A stretch of 47,230 nucleotides of DNA, taken from assembly GCF_003143775.1 (NCBI RefSeq), contig NZ_QFRJ01000018.1, positions 1 through 47,230 on the forward strand. Direction: 5' to 3'. The stretch's first letter is position 1, and the number at the start of each line of letters is the position of its first letter. Under the pieces are notes generated by a model, which worked only from the letters and a program-made list of their open reading frames with translations, made no database searches and was not told the DNA's origin. The DNA comes from Brumimicrobium oceani (GTDB lineage: Bacteria; Bacteroidota; Bacteroidia; Flavobacteriales_D; Crocinitomicaceae). The translations under genes were made by a program, and so were the position numbers. This document shows positions 16,111 through 24,300 of the stretch, piece by piece.

Positions 16111-17511
16111 TCAATCCAAGCTCCCCAATTCATACTCAATATTCATGAACGCTTTCTGTGATTTAATCAATAAATCAATAAATTTGATTTGCGTGTTGAT
16201 GAAGCTCCATTCTCTGGCATTAACAAGGAAGAGCGAACTTTCTCCTGCTTCAAATTTTTGTTGTTCCGCTTGTAATAACCGATTGGTGCTATTCACAATC
16301 GTTGTATAACCTGATAATTGTTGTTGTGTGGTTTCCCAAGTATTTATAGCGGCTTTCAGGTTCAGGCTCAGTGAACGTTCAGTTTGATCAATTTCATATT
16401 GTTTTTCTAATATAAAAATGTTTGTTTTTTGGAGTTGCCCTCTTTCTTTTCTCAGAAAAATAGGCATCTTAAAGGATAGTCCCCAATTATAATTGTTCAT
16501 GGAATAAGCTTGAATGACGTCTCCATCAATGGGTTCATTTAATGCATTATATTTTAAATCAAACTTTGGTTTTAATCGTTCTAAATCTAATTGCCGCTGT
16601 ATATTAAGTTGTTCCAAATACAATTGCTTTTTGGCTAATTTTGGATGGTTTTCAATTAAGGAATCTAGATGTAGTTTCATTGATGCTAAGTCCAATTTGT
16701 TTTCGAATTGATTTGAACTTGGCGGAACTATGTCGGCACTTAATTCTAGTGGAACCCCATCTTGATTCCATAAATAAATTTCCAATTCGGCATTGCTATT
16801 TCTGTACTCTAAAATTGCATCTTGCAATAATATAGATCTGTTTTGATACTGAATGAATGCTTCAACTGTATCGATGCTCGCATTTTCACCTACAATTGAA
16901 GAGCGCTTTGTTGAATTGTAGCGAATTTTAGCCAACTCTTCTCCTTCTTTATAGATTTTGTATTTGCGCGATGCGCCCACCCATTTCCAATAGGATGAAA
17001 TCGCTTCCTTCATTAAATCGTTCATTAAAATCCGTTGTTCTGCTTCGCTAATTTTCTGATAGACCTGGGCCTTTCTTAAATCAGCCCTGCGCTGATCGAT
17101 AAACAAATCTTGACCGAGAGGAATAGAAATTCCTGCGTAAACCAAGCCGTTAGCGGGTGTTCCACGTTGCGGATTCACGTAGTTTCCGTTTGATTGTTCG
17201 TATCCAGCATCTATTTCTATTCCAAACCAAGTTGGAATTTTCATTCCGGCATTCAGTAAGTCGTAATACTGTTTATCGTCAAAGTATTTTTGGCTTAAAT
17301 CGCCATATAGATAAGGATCAAAAGCTCCACGGTTGGCTTTCAGATTTTCTTTTCCATACTCAATTTTTAAATTCGCCTGTTTTGCCAATGGATGAAATTC
17401 CCTTACGATTTTGAGAAAATCAACTAAGCCTAAAACTTGCGTTGAATCTTGAGCCACTGTGGATGAAGCAAAAAAAGACAGTGCAATATATAAAAGGTAT
17501 TTTCTGATCAT
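16111..17511 (-). CDS. TolC family outer-membrane protein (type I secretion operon)
   Basis: A 466-residue outer-membrane factor. Signal peptide MIRKYLLYIALSFFASSTVAQ is followed by coiled-coil OEP repeats. It includes VDFLKIVREFHPLAKQANLKIEYGKENLKANRGAFDPYLYGDLSQKYFDDKQYY, a start typical for this Bacteroidota branch, and the C-terminal TEQQLSGYT-type helices ending in YELGSLD. It is a distinct TolC from the one in the RND operon. It overlaps the HlyD-like gene by 4 bases and is the last gene of the tetR-ABC-hlyD-tolC operon. It would supply the outer-membrane channel for that system. Confidence 0.92.
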   Translation of the reverse strand: MIRKYLLYIALSFFASSTVAQDSTQVLGLVDFLKIVREFHPLAKQANLKIEYGKENLKANRGAFDPYLYGDLSQKYFDDKQYYDLLNAGMKIPTWFGIEIDAGYEQSNGNYVNPQRGTPANGLVYAGISIPLGQDLFIDQRRADLRKAQVYQKISEAEQRILMNDLMKEAISSYWKWVGASRKYKIYKEGEELAKIRYNSTKRSSIVGENASIDTVEAFIQYQNRSILLQDAILEYRNSNAELEIYLWNQDGVPLELSADIVPPSSNQFENKLDLASMKLHLDSLIENHPKLAKKQLYLEQLNIQRQLDLERLKPKFDLKYNALNEPIDGDVIQAYSMNNYNWGLSFKMPIFLRKERGQLQKTNIFILEKQYEIDQTERSLSLNLKAAINTWETTQQQLSGYTTIVNSTNRLLQAEQQKFEAGESSLFLVNAREWSFINTQIKFIDLLIKSQKAFMNIEYELGSLD

Positions 17512-18860
17512 TTCTCCTTTTCTTTTGAGTTGCTAGTTCCATTGCTGTAATAATCAGGTGGGAACCCATTAAATTGACGCCATAATTCATACCAAATAGG
17601 TACATCTGAAAGCAATAGCATGCTGTTTGCTCCACCACCTAGACTCAAAACTTCAGGCCAGCTTTGTTTTGTTGTGTCTGGTTCTACCAAAATTCTGAAT
17701 GTTCCATCGGCTTGCGCAAAACGATCTATTGCGTTTACTGTTCCACCGAAAGTTCCATAGCTTTTATTTGGCCACCCAGAAAACACAATTGCAGGCCATC
17801 CGTCAAATTGAATTCTAACGTGTTGACCTTTTTTGAGTAAAGGAATGTTTATTGGCTGAACAAACATTTCTACTGCGAGATCGGCATTTGCAGGCATAAT
17901 ACTTACGATTTGCTGATTCTCTTTTATCATTTCCCCAATTCCGGTAGTTAAAGATTCAGTGATATACCCATCCTGTGGAGAGGTCACATAATATAGTCCT
18001 TGTCTGACCTGATAATTCGATAATTTATTTTCTAAAGAACGTAAGTCTTTTATTGCACTCATTTGATTAGAGGCTGTGCTAAATTTTTCAGAGTTAATTT
18101 TGGAAATGCTGATGTTGTAATCATTTCTAATCGTAGTTAACTCGATTTGCGCATTGATTACTTCGTTTCGGGATGCCAATAAATCATTTTCTGCACCTAT
18201 TTGTTCTGCGATGGTTTTTTGATATTTTAGTTTTCGACTTTCAAATTCAGTTTGTGACTTTAAACCGTCGTTAAATAACTCCTCAAACCTGTCCAACTGT
18301 TTTTTGGCGATTTCTTCATTTAATGTTGTCGCCACATATTTGATACTGTCGCTTTTTACTTTTAACTGGGCTTGTTTTAGTTTGTTTTTGGCTTGCTCCA
18401 ATTTAAGACTTAGCACAGCTTGCAGGTTTTTAATCTGATCTTCCAAAGTGTTTACCTTACTCGAATAGGCTTCAATTGACTTTTCTGATGCCTCTACTTG
18501 GTCCGTTGTTCTTTCCACTAATTGTGGATCGAAATACTCTGATTTTATTTCAGATATTTTCACAATGGTATCTCCTCGTTTCACGAAATCTCCTTCTCGA
18601 ACAAACCACTCTTCAATTCTTCCCGGAATGATAGAATGTAACATTTGTGGTCGAGACTCGGGAGATAAAGCGGTAACAGTTCCTCTTGCTCGAATATTTT
18701 GAGTCCAAGGGACAAATAGAAAGATGATGAAAATTATTAATGCACCAGTTAGAATTCTAGGGAGAACCCTGTGGCCAACTCTGTTTTTTACAATTGTTAA
18801 AGCGCTATACTTTGAACTGTTTATTTTCTTATGAATAGGATTCTTCGATAGGTTTAGCAT
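17508..18860 (-). CDS. HlyD family secretion adaptor
   Basis: A 450-residue protein with one transmembrane anchor at about residues 36-55 (ILTGALIIFIIFLFVPW). The half lipoyl motif MLHSIIPGRIEEWFVREGDFVKRGDTIVKISE follows, then a long coiled coil at about residues 115-285. The second half motif is YYVTSPQDGYITESLTTGIGEMI, with a beta-barrel region including PGNADLAVEMFV-like strands. The C-terminal tail WYELWRQFNGFPPDYY has no known role. It joins the ABC protein to the TolC-like channel. One base separates it from the ABC gene and it overlaps tolC by 4 bases. Confidence 0.92.
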   Translation of the reverse strand: MLNLSKNPIHKKINSSKYSALTIVKNRVGHRVLPRILTGALIIFIIFLFVPWTQNIRARGTVTALSPESRPQMLHSIIPGRIEEWFVREGDFVKRGDTIVKISEIKSEYFDPQLVERTTDQVEASEKSIEAYSSKVNTLEDQIKNLQAVLSLKLEQAKNKLKQAQLKVKSDSIKYVATTLNEEIAKKQLDRFEELFNDGLKSQTEFESRKLKYQKTIAEQIGAENDLLASRNEVINAQIELTTIRNDYNISISKINSEKFSTASNQMSAIKDLRSLENKLSNYQVRQGLYYVTSPQDGYITESLTTGIGEMIKENQQIVSIMPANADLAVEMFVQPINIPLLKKGQHVRIQFDGWPAIVFSGWPNKSYGTFGGTVNAIDRFAQADGTFRILVEPDTTKQSWPEVLSLGGGANSMLLLSDVPIWYELWRQFNGFPPDYYSNGTSNSKEKEK

Positions 18861-18861
18861 C

Positions 18862-20568
18862 TTACAAAGTTTTTAATGTTGTTTTAACTTGGTCATAACT
18901 TCCATGGCTGATTATGCTTCCTGACTGCATTACCACAACTTTATCAGCTTTTTTGAGTACTTCTTCATTCTTAGAGCTCATGAGTATTGTCCATTGATTT
19001 TCTCTGTCAAAGAGGAACTTGAGCACTTTACTTCTGTCCACTTTTTTTAGTTGCTCTAAAGAGTTTTCCAACACAAGTAATTTTGGCTTGTCTACAATAC
19101 TGCGGGCAATAAGTATTTGTTGAACCACACTTTTAGGGAGTGATTTTCCATTAGGTAAAACTAGAGTGTTGTAACCTTGTGGTAATTCGCTAATGAATTT
19201 TGTTAGGCCTACATTTTCTGTTGCCCAACGTATGTTTTGTGGTGTTGCCTGACTTCTTCCTACGGCAATGTTTTCCATGATTGTGCCATAAAAAAGGTCT
19301 TCCTGTTTTAAGTTGGTACCAACCAAACTTCTCAAAGACTCTAAGTTTAGACTGCCTATTGAAAGGTCATTAAACGCTAAGTTACCCTGCTGAGTTTCAT
19401 AAAGGCCTAATGCGATTTGTAGCATTGTATTTTTTCCAGAGCCCATAGGACCAGTAATTACAACTCTTTCGTTGGCCGATATATTGAGCTTTATCTCTTT
19501 AAGGGTGTAATTGTTGTTTCCTGGATATTGGAAGCTGATTTTGTTAAAGTCAATCTTTAGTCCTCCTGATGGCAAGGTTTCTCTTAAATCTATTCCTTCA
19601 TCGGGTTCTAGGGCTAAATCTGTTACTTGAGCCACTTTTTCAATACCTGTGAGTACGTCATAAACCGTATCAATATCTCGAATCAATTTCTCAACAGAAT
19701 TAATAATCATTACAATAATTATTTCTGCTGCAACAAACTGTCCAATATTCATTTGTTGTTCCATTACCAAAACACCACCTATAATAAGAAGACCAGCAAC
19801 AATTAAAACTTTGAAAATAACCAGTGCTGAATATTGGGAAACTAAAACCTTGAAATGTTTTTCTCTTGCATTTAAATATTTCTCAGCATGTACATTGGAA
19901 CGTTCCAAGACGTAATCTGTTTTTCCAGCGAGTTTGAAACTAATACTTGTTCTCCCTGCTTCCTCAAGCCAATGTACAAGACTATATTTATGACTAGATT
20001 CTTCTAAACTCGTGTTTAGTCCTTTTCGCCCCATGAACTTAAACATTAAATAGAAAATGATAATCAATAAAAAACTGTAAATGATGAAAAACGGATGGTA
20101 AAGCGATAAGAGAATTAATCCTAGAAAAACTTGTATTCCTGCAGTAGAAATAGAAGTTAATAATTTCGACATTCCCTTTTGAATGGTCATGACATCAAAA
20201 AAACGATTAATAAGTTCAGGGGTGTATTTTTTAAATAAATCCTCAAATTTAATCCTTGGAATGCGGTAAGCGAATTCAAAAGAAGCTCTAGTGAAAATAC
20301 TTTGCTGAATGTTTTCCGTAATTCTAAGTTGAAGAATCTGAAGTACGCCTTTTACAGCAAACCCCAGTACAACTACCAGTACCATTACAATCCATGCAGA
20401 ATTGATTTGTCCCACTTGAATTAAGTTAATGATGGCCTGAATACCCAAGGGTAAAGTTAGTCCTGTTAGTCCTGCGAAAAATGAATAGTAATAAACATTC
20501 CTGATGTCTTTTCCGTCTACTCTAACAAGTTGCCAAAATCGTTTTGTTATGGATAACTTTTCTTCCAT
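18862..20568 (-). CDS. ABC transporter fusion protein with degenerate ATPase motifs
   Basis: A 568-residue half-transporter: six membrane helices (residues about 25-300), then an ATPase domain from about residue 345. No peptidase C39 domain is present. The ATPase motifs are unusual. Walker A reads GPMGSGKNT (373-381), with Asn at the Mg-binding Ser/Thr. The LSGGQ signature is replaced by NGKSLPKS (about 473-480). Walker B reads LLVLENS, with Glu501 for Asp and Asn502 for the catalytic Glu. The H-loop His is replaced, probably by Lys533. Only one ABC subunit lies in the operon, so a homodimer would probably hydrolyse ATP poorly. The HlyD and TolC partners still point to a type I secretion-like export complex. 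The substrate is unknown. Confidence 0.88.
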   Translation of the reverse strand: MEEKLSITKRFWQLVRVDGKDIRNVYYYSFFAGLTGLTLPLGIQAIINLIQVGQINSAWIVMVLVVVLGFAVKGVLQILQLRITENIQQSIFTRASFEFAYRIPRIKFEDLFKKYTPELINRFFDVMTIQKGMSKLLTSISTAGIQVFLGLILLSLYHPFFIIYSFLLIIIFYLMFKFMGRKGLNTSLEESSHKYSLVHWLEEAGRTSISFKLAGKTDYVLERSNVHAEKYLNAREKHFKVLVSQYSALVIFKVLIVAGLLIIGGVLVMEQQMNIGQFVAAEIIIVMIINSVEKLIRDIDTVYDVLTGIEKVAQVTDLALEPDEGIDLRETLPSGGLKIDFNKISFQYPGNNNYTLKEIKLNISANERVVITGPMGSGKNTMLQIALGLYETQQGNLAFNDLSIGSLNLESLRSLVGTNLKQEDLFYGTIMENIAVGRSQATPQNIRWATENVGLTKFISELPQGYNTLVLPNGKSLPKSVVQQILIARSIVDKPKLLVLENSLEQLKKVDRSKVLKFLFDRENQWTILMSSKNEEVLKKADKVVVMQSGSIISHGSYDQVKTTLKTL

Positions 20569-21255
20569 TTACTTTGGTTTTATGGCGTTTAATGCCAGGT
20601 TTAAGAAGAAGTCTTGTATGTTGTCTACTTCTTTCTTTGTGCTAAGGTTGGTTAAAGACGGTAAATGATTTCCAAAAAACCTCTGCAAATGCGTTCCTTC
20701 AATAACTGTGGATACCAACATCTGCGGATAAGGATATTCAGGATTTATTTCTAATATAATTGCACTTACTCGGTTTACAACAGATTTGTAATTCGAAAAA
20801 ACACCATGCTTGTTTTCATCATCTACAAGTTTGTTGATGTATGCTTTTGCAGATTCATCATAAACGACTTTCTGGAGTTTACGTTCGTTAATGTTTTTAA
20901 AATCACTATCCACTTGAGTGTCCTCTGTGAGTATTGTAAAAGCATTTTTTAATTGTAACTCCTTGTCTTCGATGTTGGTTGTCGCCAGTATAAGCTTCGA
21001 TTCTGTCCAGCCCCAAAACCAAATCGTTAAATAGAGGAGAATCTTGTTTTTATTTTCAAAATAACGATAGATAGAAGCCTCAGTTGATTTGATTTCTATG
21101 GCTAGTTTCTTGAACGTAAAGGCTTCAAAGCCTATTTCAAACATAAGATCGATACTGCCTGAAATGATTCTCTTACCCAAGTCACTGCTTTCAGGGTCTT
21201 TTAAAAATAGATAGTCGTTTACCTTAATTTGGATATTAGAAAGAAATTGCTGCAT
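20569..21255 (-). CDS. TetR family transcriptional regulator
   Basis: A 228-residue regulator. The N-terminal helix-turn-helix region shows ISGSIDLMFEIGFEAFTFKKLAIEIKSTEASIYRYFENKNKILLYLTIWFWGW, the standard TetR motif. The C-terminal helices bind an unknown ligand. Its last base abuts the ABC gene, so it heads the tetR-ABC-hlyD-tolC operon. Regulation of its own operon is expected from the paired inverted repeats just upstream (21280-21317). Confidence 0.93.
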   Translation of the reverse strand: MQQFLSNIQIKVNDYLFLKDPESSDLGKRIISGSIDLMFEIGFEAFTFKKLAIEIKSTEASIYRYFENKNKILLYLTIWFWGWTESKLILATTNIEDKELQLKNAFTILTEDTQVDSDFKNINERKLQKVVYDESAKAYINKLVDDENKHGVFSNYKSVVNRVSAIILEINPEYPYPQMLVSTVIEGTHLQRFFGNHLPSLTNLSTKKEVDNIQDFFLNLALNAIKPK

Positions 21256-21272
21256 ATTGATTGTATTTCATG

Positions 21273-21317
21273 CAAATATAATAGTAAAACTATTAATTCA
21301 GTATTTTTTACTATTAT
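21273..21317 (-). promoter_or_regulatory. tetR operon promoter and candidate TetR operators
   Basis: On the minus strand the -7 box is TATATTTG (plus-strand CAAATATA, 21273-21280), 17 bases before the tetR ATG. Directly upstream lies AATAGT-AAA-ACTATT (21280-21294). A further AATAGT half on the minus strand, with an AGTATT partner, lies within 21300-21317. The repeats sit in the spacer between -7 and -33, where bound TetR would block transcription. Confidence 0.55.
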
Positions 21318-21415
21318 TTTAAGAATAATTTGCAAGTTGGATGTTTCATATCTAAATCAAGTAAATATGATAAACCGCTAGATCTTCACAAAATACAGGG
21401 ATTCCCTTCCACAAT

Positions 21416-21650
21416 AAAACCATTTTCTCACTACCAGAGGTGTGATCTCACCGTAACTCACCACAAAAAACTAAGTAAAATCTCAGTGTCCTCCGCGAAA
21501 CCTCCAAGACCTCCGGGGTAAAACCATTTTCTCACCACCGGAGGTGTGATCTCACTGTAACCCACCACAAAAAAACTAAGTAAAATCTCAGCTTCCTCCG
21601 CGAAACCTCCATGACCTCTGCGGTAAAACCATTTCGCACAAAGTAGAACA
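21416..21650. repeat. 104-bp tandem repeat, about two copies
   Basis: Units start with AAAACC at 21416, 21520 and 21625, so the period is 104-105 bp. Each unit has CATTTTCTCAC, GAGGTGTGATCTCAC, a CACCACAAAAAACTAAG stretch, then CCTCCGCGAAACCTCC and a GGTAAAACC end. It lies in the 407-base gap between the tetR promoter and the end of the lipoprotein gene at 21663. Reading frames across it are not credible genes. The rest of the gap (about 21318-21415) shows nothing. Confidence 0.8.
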
Positions 21651-21662
21651 CCCACCAAAGAT

Positions 21663-22127
21663 TTACTCTTGTCCTCTCTTTCTTATTACAAACAGCCATC
21701 CCAACACAGGATGAGGTTCTATACTTAAATCTAGGATTTGTAAATTCTTAATTTTCTTGCGCCAGATTTTATAATTGGATTTGCTTATGGCTTCTTGTTC
21801 AGACAAAAATGTGTTTTCTTCAAAATCCTTAAATGCACTTTTGTTTTTTGCTGTAAATAAGAATCCACCTGGTTCGTACTCGTTTGTGGAGGGTAAGAAT
21901 GTTAGGGTCGAATCTAAAGCGCTTATTTTAAAACCTAGGCTGTCAATTGTTGTCATGTTTTTACTGCTCCAATTTTGGATTTGACTAAAAAATGAGGAAA
22001 TCAATTCGTCTTTGGTAATTACTTTTTCTTCTTCCAATTCTGATTTGCTGGGATTGCTTTCGCATGAGCTTAGAGCAATCAATACCGCACTAAGAATAAA
22101 AAATATCACTTTCTTCAACCAAACCAT
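21663..22127 (-). CDS. Small lipoprotein of unknown family
   Basis: About 154 residues from the ATG at 22127. A GTG at 22130 gives one more residue. The N-terminus (VWLKKVIFFILSAVLIALSSC) is a lipoprotein signal with a SSC lipobox. The mature part is acidic after the cysteine, then mixed alpha/beta without known motifs. It ends in EPHPVLGWLFVIRKRGQE. The start overlaps the end of the exonuclease gene by 38 bases, which suggests translational coupling. I do not recognise the family. Confidence 0.75.
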   Translation of the reverse strand: MVWLKKVIFFILSAVLIALSSCESNPSKSELEEEKVITKDELISSFFSQIQNWSSKNMTTIDSLGFKISALDSTLTFLPSTNEYEPGGFLFTAKNKSAFKDFEENTFLSEQEAISKSNYKIWRKKIKNLQILDLSIEPHPVLGWLFVIRKRGQE

Positions 22128-22821
22128 CACCTTTCATTTTTAAAAATAACTGAATCAACGCCACCACGTCTTTTTCGCAATATACTTTTATTCTTTCAAG
22201 GTCATTCTCCTCGTAGTAAACTCTTGCCACATCTGCTCCTGAGATGTCGTCTTTTGGCGTCGGGATTTTGAAAATATGACACAATAGTGGGAGGGAGGTG
22301 AAGTGTTTATAATCTCCAAATTTCCATAACTCTAAAGTGTCCAAATGGTTTATTTCCCATGGCTTTTTGCCCGCTATGTCAAGTGGGGCTGGTAATTTGA
22401 TTCCGTTAATTAACATTCTTCGCGCTATATAAGGAAAGTCGAATTCTTTTCCGTTATGTCCGCAAAGTAAACTGTTTGGATCGCTGTAGTAGTCGTTCAG
22501 TAGGGTAGCAAAGTTTTTTAGTAGAGTTTCCTCGTCATCATGATAAAATGATTTCAGACGAATACTTTTACCTGTTACCACTCCAGATTTTGGTTTGTTG
22601 ACATAGCCTACAGAAATACAGACAATCTTCCCGAATTCAGCTAAAATTCCGGCATTCTCACTGTAAACCTCACTTTCAAACTCTTCTCCTCTTTGTTTGA
22701 ACCGTGTTTTTTTATTAAACAACTCCGCTGTGGTTTCGTCTAATTCCTTGTAATCATAAACCTGTGGGACAGTTTCTATATCCAGGAATAAAATTTTTTC
22801 TAAGTTGATCTTGTCAAGCAT
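22090..22821 (-). CDS. PolB-like 3'-5' exonuclease (DnaQ-like)
   Basis: A 243-residue stand-alone exonuclease domain. Motif I is ILFLDIETVP, motif II is LCGHNGKEFDFPYIARR and motif III is YCEKDVVALIQLFL. These are the acidic Exo motifs of the DnaQ-like fold in the arrangement of predicted PolB-type 3'-5' exonucleases common in Bacteroidota. It probably degrades DNA or RNA in 3'-5' direction in the cytoplasm. It lacks any signal peptide. Divergent from the mini-lipoprotein genes. The downstream lipoprotein overlaps it. Confidence 0.85.
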   Translation of the reverse strand: MLDKINLEKILFLDIETVPQVYDYKELDETTAELFNKKTRFKQRGEEFESEVYSENAGILAEFGKIVCISVGYVNKPKSGVVTGKSIRLKSFYHDDEETLLKNFATLLNDYYSDPNSLLCGHNGKEFDFPYIARRMLINGIKLPAPLDIAGKKPWEINHLDTLELWKFGDYKHFTSLPLLCHIFKIPTPKDDISGADVARVYYEENDLERIKVYCEKDVVALIQLFLKMKGDGLVEESDIFYS

Positions 22822-23043
22822 AATTTGTGTTTTAATCCCAAGGTAGTTTTTTTGTTCAATATTTTAAAAGAAAGTACCAAAAAAAAGCAAGAATTTAAAT
22901 TAGTCACAGACACGCTTTATTTTTTAACAAAGCTTTCGAAAGTAGATTTTGAGGGTTTGAACGTGAAGATTAACGAGCATTTATCCTTAACTAATGTTTG
23001 TATCCCTTGTATTTTCTTAACACTTTGATCCTCATCCAATCTG

Positions 23044-23051
23044 TACTTTTG
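23044..23051 (+). promoter_or_regulatory. -7 box of mini-lipoprotein 1
   Basis: TACTTTTG matches TAnnTTTG, 22 bases before the ATG at 23074. A TTTG lies at 23024-23027. The same box TACTTTTG precedes the second paralogue. Confidence 0.5.
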
Positions 23052-23073
23052 AATTGAATCAAAATAAATTATT

Positions 23074-23268
23074 ATGAAAAAAGTACTGTTTGTTGGAATG
23101 ATTTTCGGCGGTTTGGCCTTAACATCTTGTAAAAAGGATTATAAATGCACCTATGATCTTGGTGGAGTAGAGGTGGTTGATACCTATGACAATTTGGATA
23201 AGGACGAGGCCGATTCAAAAGAGTCTCAATGTGAAGTATTGGGAGGTGATTGGGAGCTAGATTTGTAA
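23074..23268 (+). CDS. Mini-lipoprotein 1 of a tandem family
   Basis: A 64-residue lipoprotein starting MKKVLFVGMIFGGLALTSCKKDYKC. The lipobox LTSC gives Cys19 as lipid anchor. The mature part is about 46 residues, acidic (DNLDKDEADSKES), with two more cysteines at Cys25 and Cys54 that could form a disulfide. It is paralogous to the two genes that follow. Each has its own 5' gap rather than close operon spacing. Family function unknown. The location is probably the outer membrane or its periplasmic face. Confidence 0.8.
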   Translation: MKKVLFVGMIFGGLALTSCKKDYKCTYDLGGVEVVDTYDNLDKDEADSKESQCEVLGGDWELDL

Positions 23269-23472
23269 TGAATCGTTTGCAGAAACTGATCCTTACTTGT
23301 TTTTCAATGAATGTCTAACTTGTTTTACAAGAATAGATGAGTCAAGTTCCTTAATATTGCTCTTTATTTAATGTGATACGTTTAAATACCTAGTCCTAAG
23401 TAATGTGTGCTTTTTTATGTTTGGAAATGAGAAATAAAACGAAAATATGTTAATAGATCTAAATTTATTTTA

Positions 23473-23480
23473 TACTTTTG
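23473..23480 (+). promoter_or_regulatory. -7 box of mini-lipoprotein 2
   Basis: TACTTTTG matches TAnnTTTG, 30 bases before the ATG at 23511, and is identical to the box of paralogue 1. Confidence 0.5.
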
Positions 23481-23510
23481 TCGGTAATTAAATTTTTAAA
23501 AAACATTATT

Positions 23511-23699
23511 ATGAAAAAAGTATTATTTGTTGGGATGGTATTCGGAGCTTTAGCTTTAACTTCTTGTAAAAAAGATTACACTTGTGATTTCGGAATGGAA
23601 GGTGTTCCTAATCAAGAGTATACAGATTTAGATAAAGATGAAGCTGATGCAGCTGAATCAGCATGTAAATTAGTAGGTGGAACTTGGTCAGAAAAATAA
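23511..23699 (+). CDS. Mini-lipoprotein 2 of a tandem family
   Basis: A 62-residue lipoprotein from ATG 23511 (the in-frame start at 23478 lies on the -7 box and is rejected). The signal MKKVLFVGMVFGALALTSC is nearly identical to paralogues 1 and 3. The mature part has KKDYTCDFGMEGVPNQEYTDLDKDEADAAESACKLVGGTWSEK, close to paralogue 1 (shared LDKDEAD, GG-x-W end). A strong terminator follows 21 bases after the stop, so this is a separate transcription unit. Function unknown. Confidence 0.82.
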   Translation: MKKVLFVGMVFGALALTSCKKDYTCDFGMEGVPNQEYTDLDKDEADAAESACKLVGGTWSEK

Positions 23700-23720
23700 T
23701 CTGAAACATTTTTTACAATT

Positions 23721-23747
23721 AAGGAACTCGAAAGAGTTCCTTTTTTT
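23721..23747 (+). terminator. Rho-independent terminator after mini-lipoprotein 2
   Basis: Perfect 9-bp stem AAGGAACTC (23721-23729), loop GAAA, GAGTTCCTT (23734-23742), then a T-run. Confidence 0.85.
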
Positions 23748-23890
23748 ATGCAATATAAATTAGTGATTAGCTCCTATTCTTAGGGAGTCTATAGATTCTT
23801 AATTCTCGAAAAATCCTTTTCCAAGCAATCAATGTCTCCAATAATTAATTAAATTCGTTCAAATTTTAAAATTAATTTAAATCACTAATT

Positions 23891-24124
23891 ATGAAAAAGG
23901 TACTATTTATTGGGATGTTATTTGGAGGTTTGGCTTTAACTTCATGTAAGAAAGATTACACTTGTGAGTGCACAACTACTACAAACATGGAAGGAATTGC
24001 CGATACTTCGTTTTCTGAAACGATAAACGATAAAAAAGATGAAGCGAAAGAGAAATGCGAAAGCATGTCAACTTCTGTAACGTCAGGAGATTTCTACACA
24101 AAAACAGATTGCATAATCTTATAA
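23891..24124 (+). CDS. Mini-lipoprotein 3 of a tandem family
   Basis: A 77-residue lipoprotein, MKKVLFIGMLFGGLALTSC, with the same CKKDYTC start. The remainder diverges: CECTTTTNMEGIADTSFSETINDKKDEAKEKCESMSTSVTSGDFYTKTDC, with five cysteines after the lipid-anchor residue, so it is longer and more cysteine-rich than paralogues 1 and 2. Signal peptides of the three are far more alike than their mature domains, as expected for a family diversified after duplication. Function unknown. A terminator follows. Confidence 0.8.
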   Translation: MKKVLFIGMLFGGLALTSCKKDYTCECTTTTNMEGIADTSFSETINDKKDEAKEKCESMSTSVTSGDFYTKTDCIIL

Positions 24125-24154
24125 TCAAGATTTTAATTGATTAGGTAAATATAG

Positions 24155-24183
24155 AAAAGTCAGTTATTCAACTGGCTTTTTTT
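24155..24183 (+). terminator. Terminator after mini-lipoprotein 3
   Basis: Stem AAAAGTCAGTT (24155-24165), loop ATTC, AACTGGCTTTT (24170-24180), with one G-U pair, followed by a T-run. Confidence 0.75.
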
Positions 24184-24300
24184 CGTTTAAAACTTTCGAA
24201 TAAACCAAAATCTAACTATAGGTCGAAGTTTTTAACACAATCTATCTAGGTTTAACGAATAATATTTCCGAACTTAAGATCAACCTAAAAACAAAAGAAG

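Noticed and set aside
21430-21455. GGTGTGATCTCACC as a CRP site
   Set aside because: The gap between TGTGA and TCAC is two bases, not six, and it is part of the tandem repeat.
21330-21658. Short frames on both strands in the 104-bp repeats
   Set aside because: Repeat artefacts without a start context or family.
22825-23028. 67-codon plus-strand frame between exonuclease and mini-lipoprotein 1
   Set aside because: No family and no promoter box at its start; it lies in the divergent promoter space.
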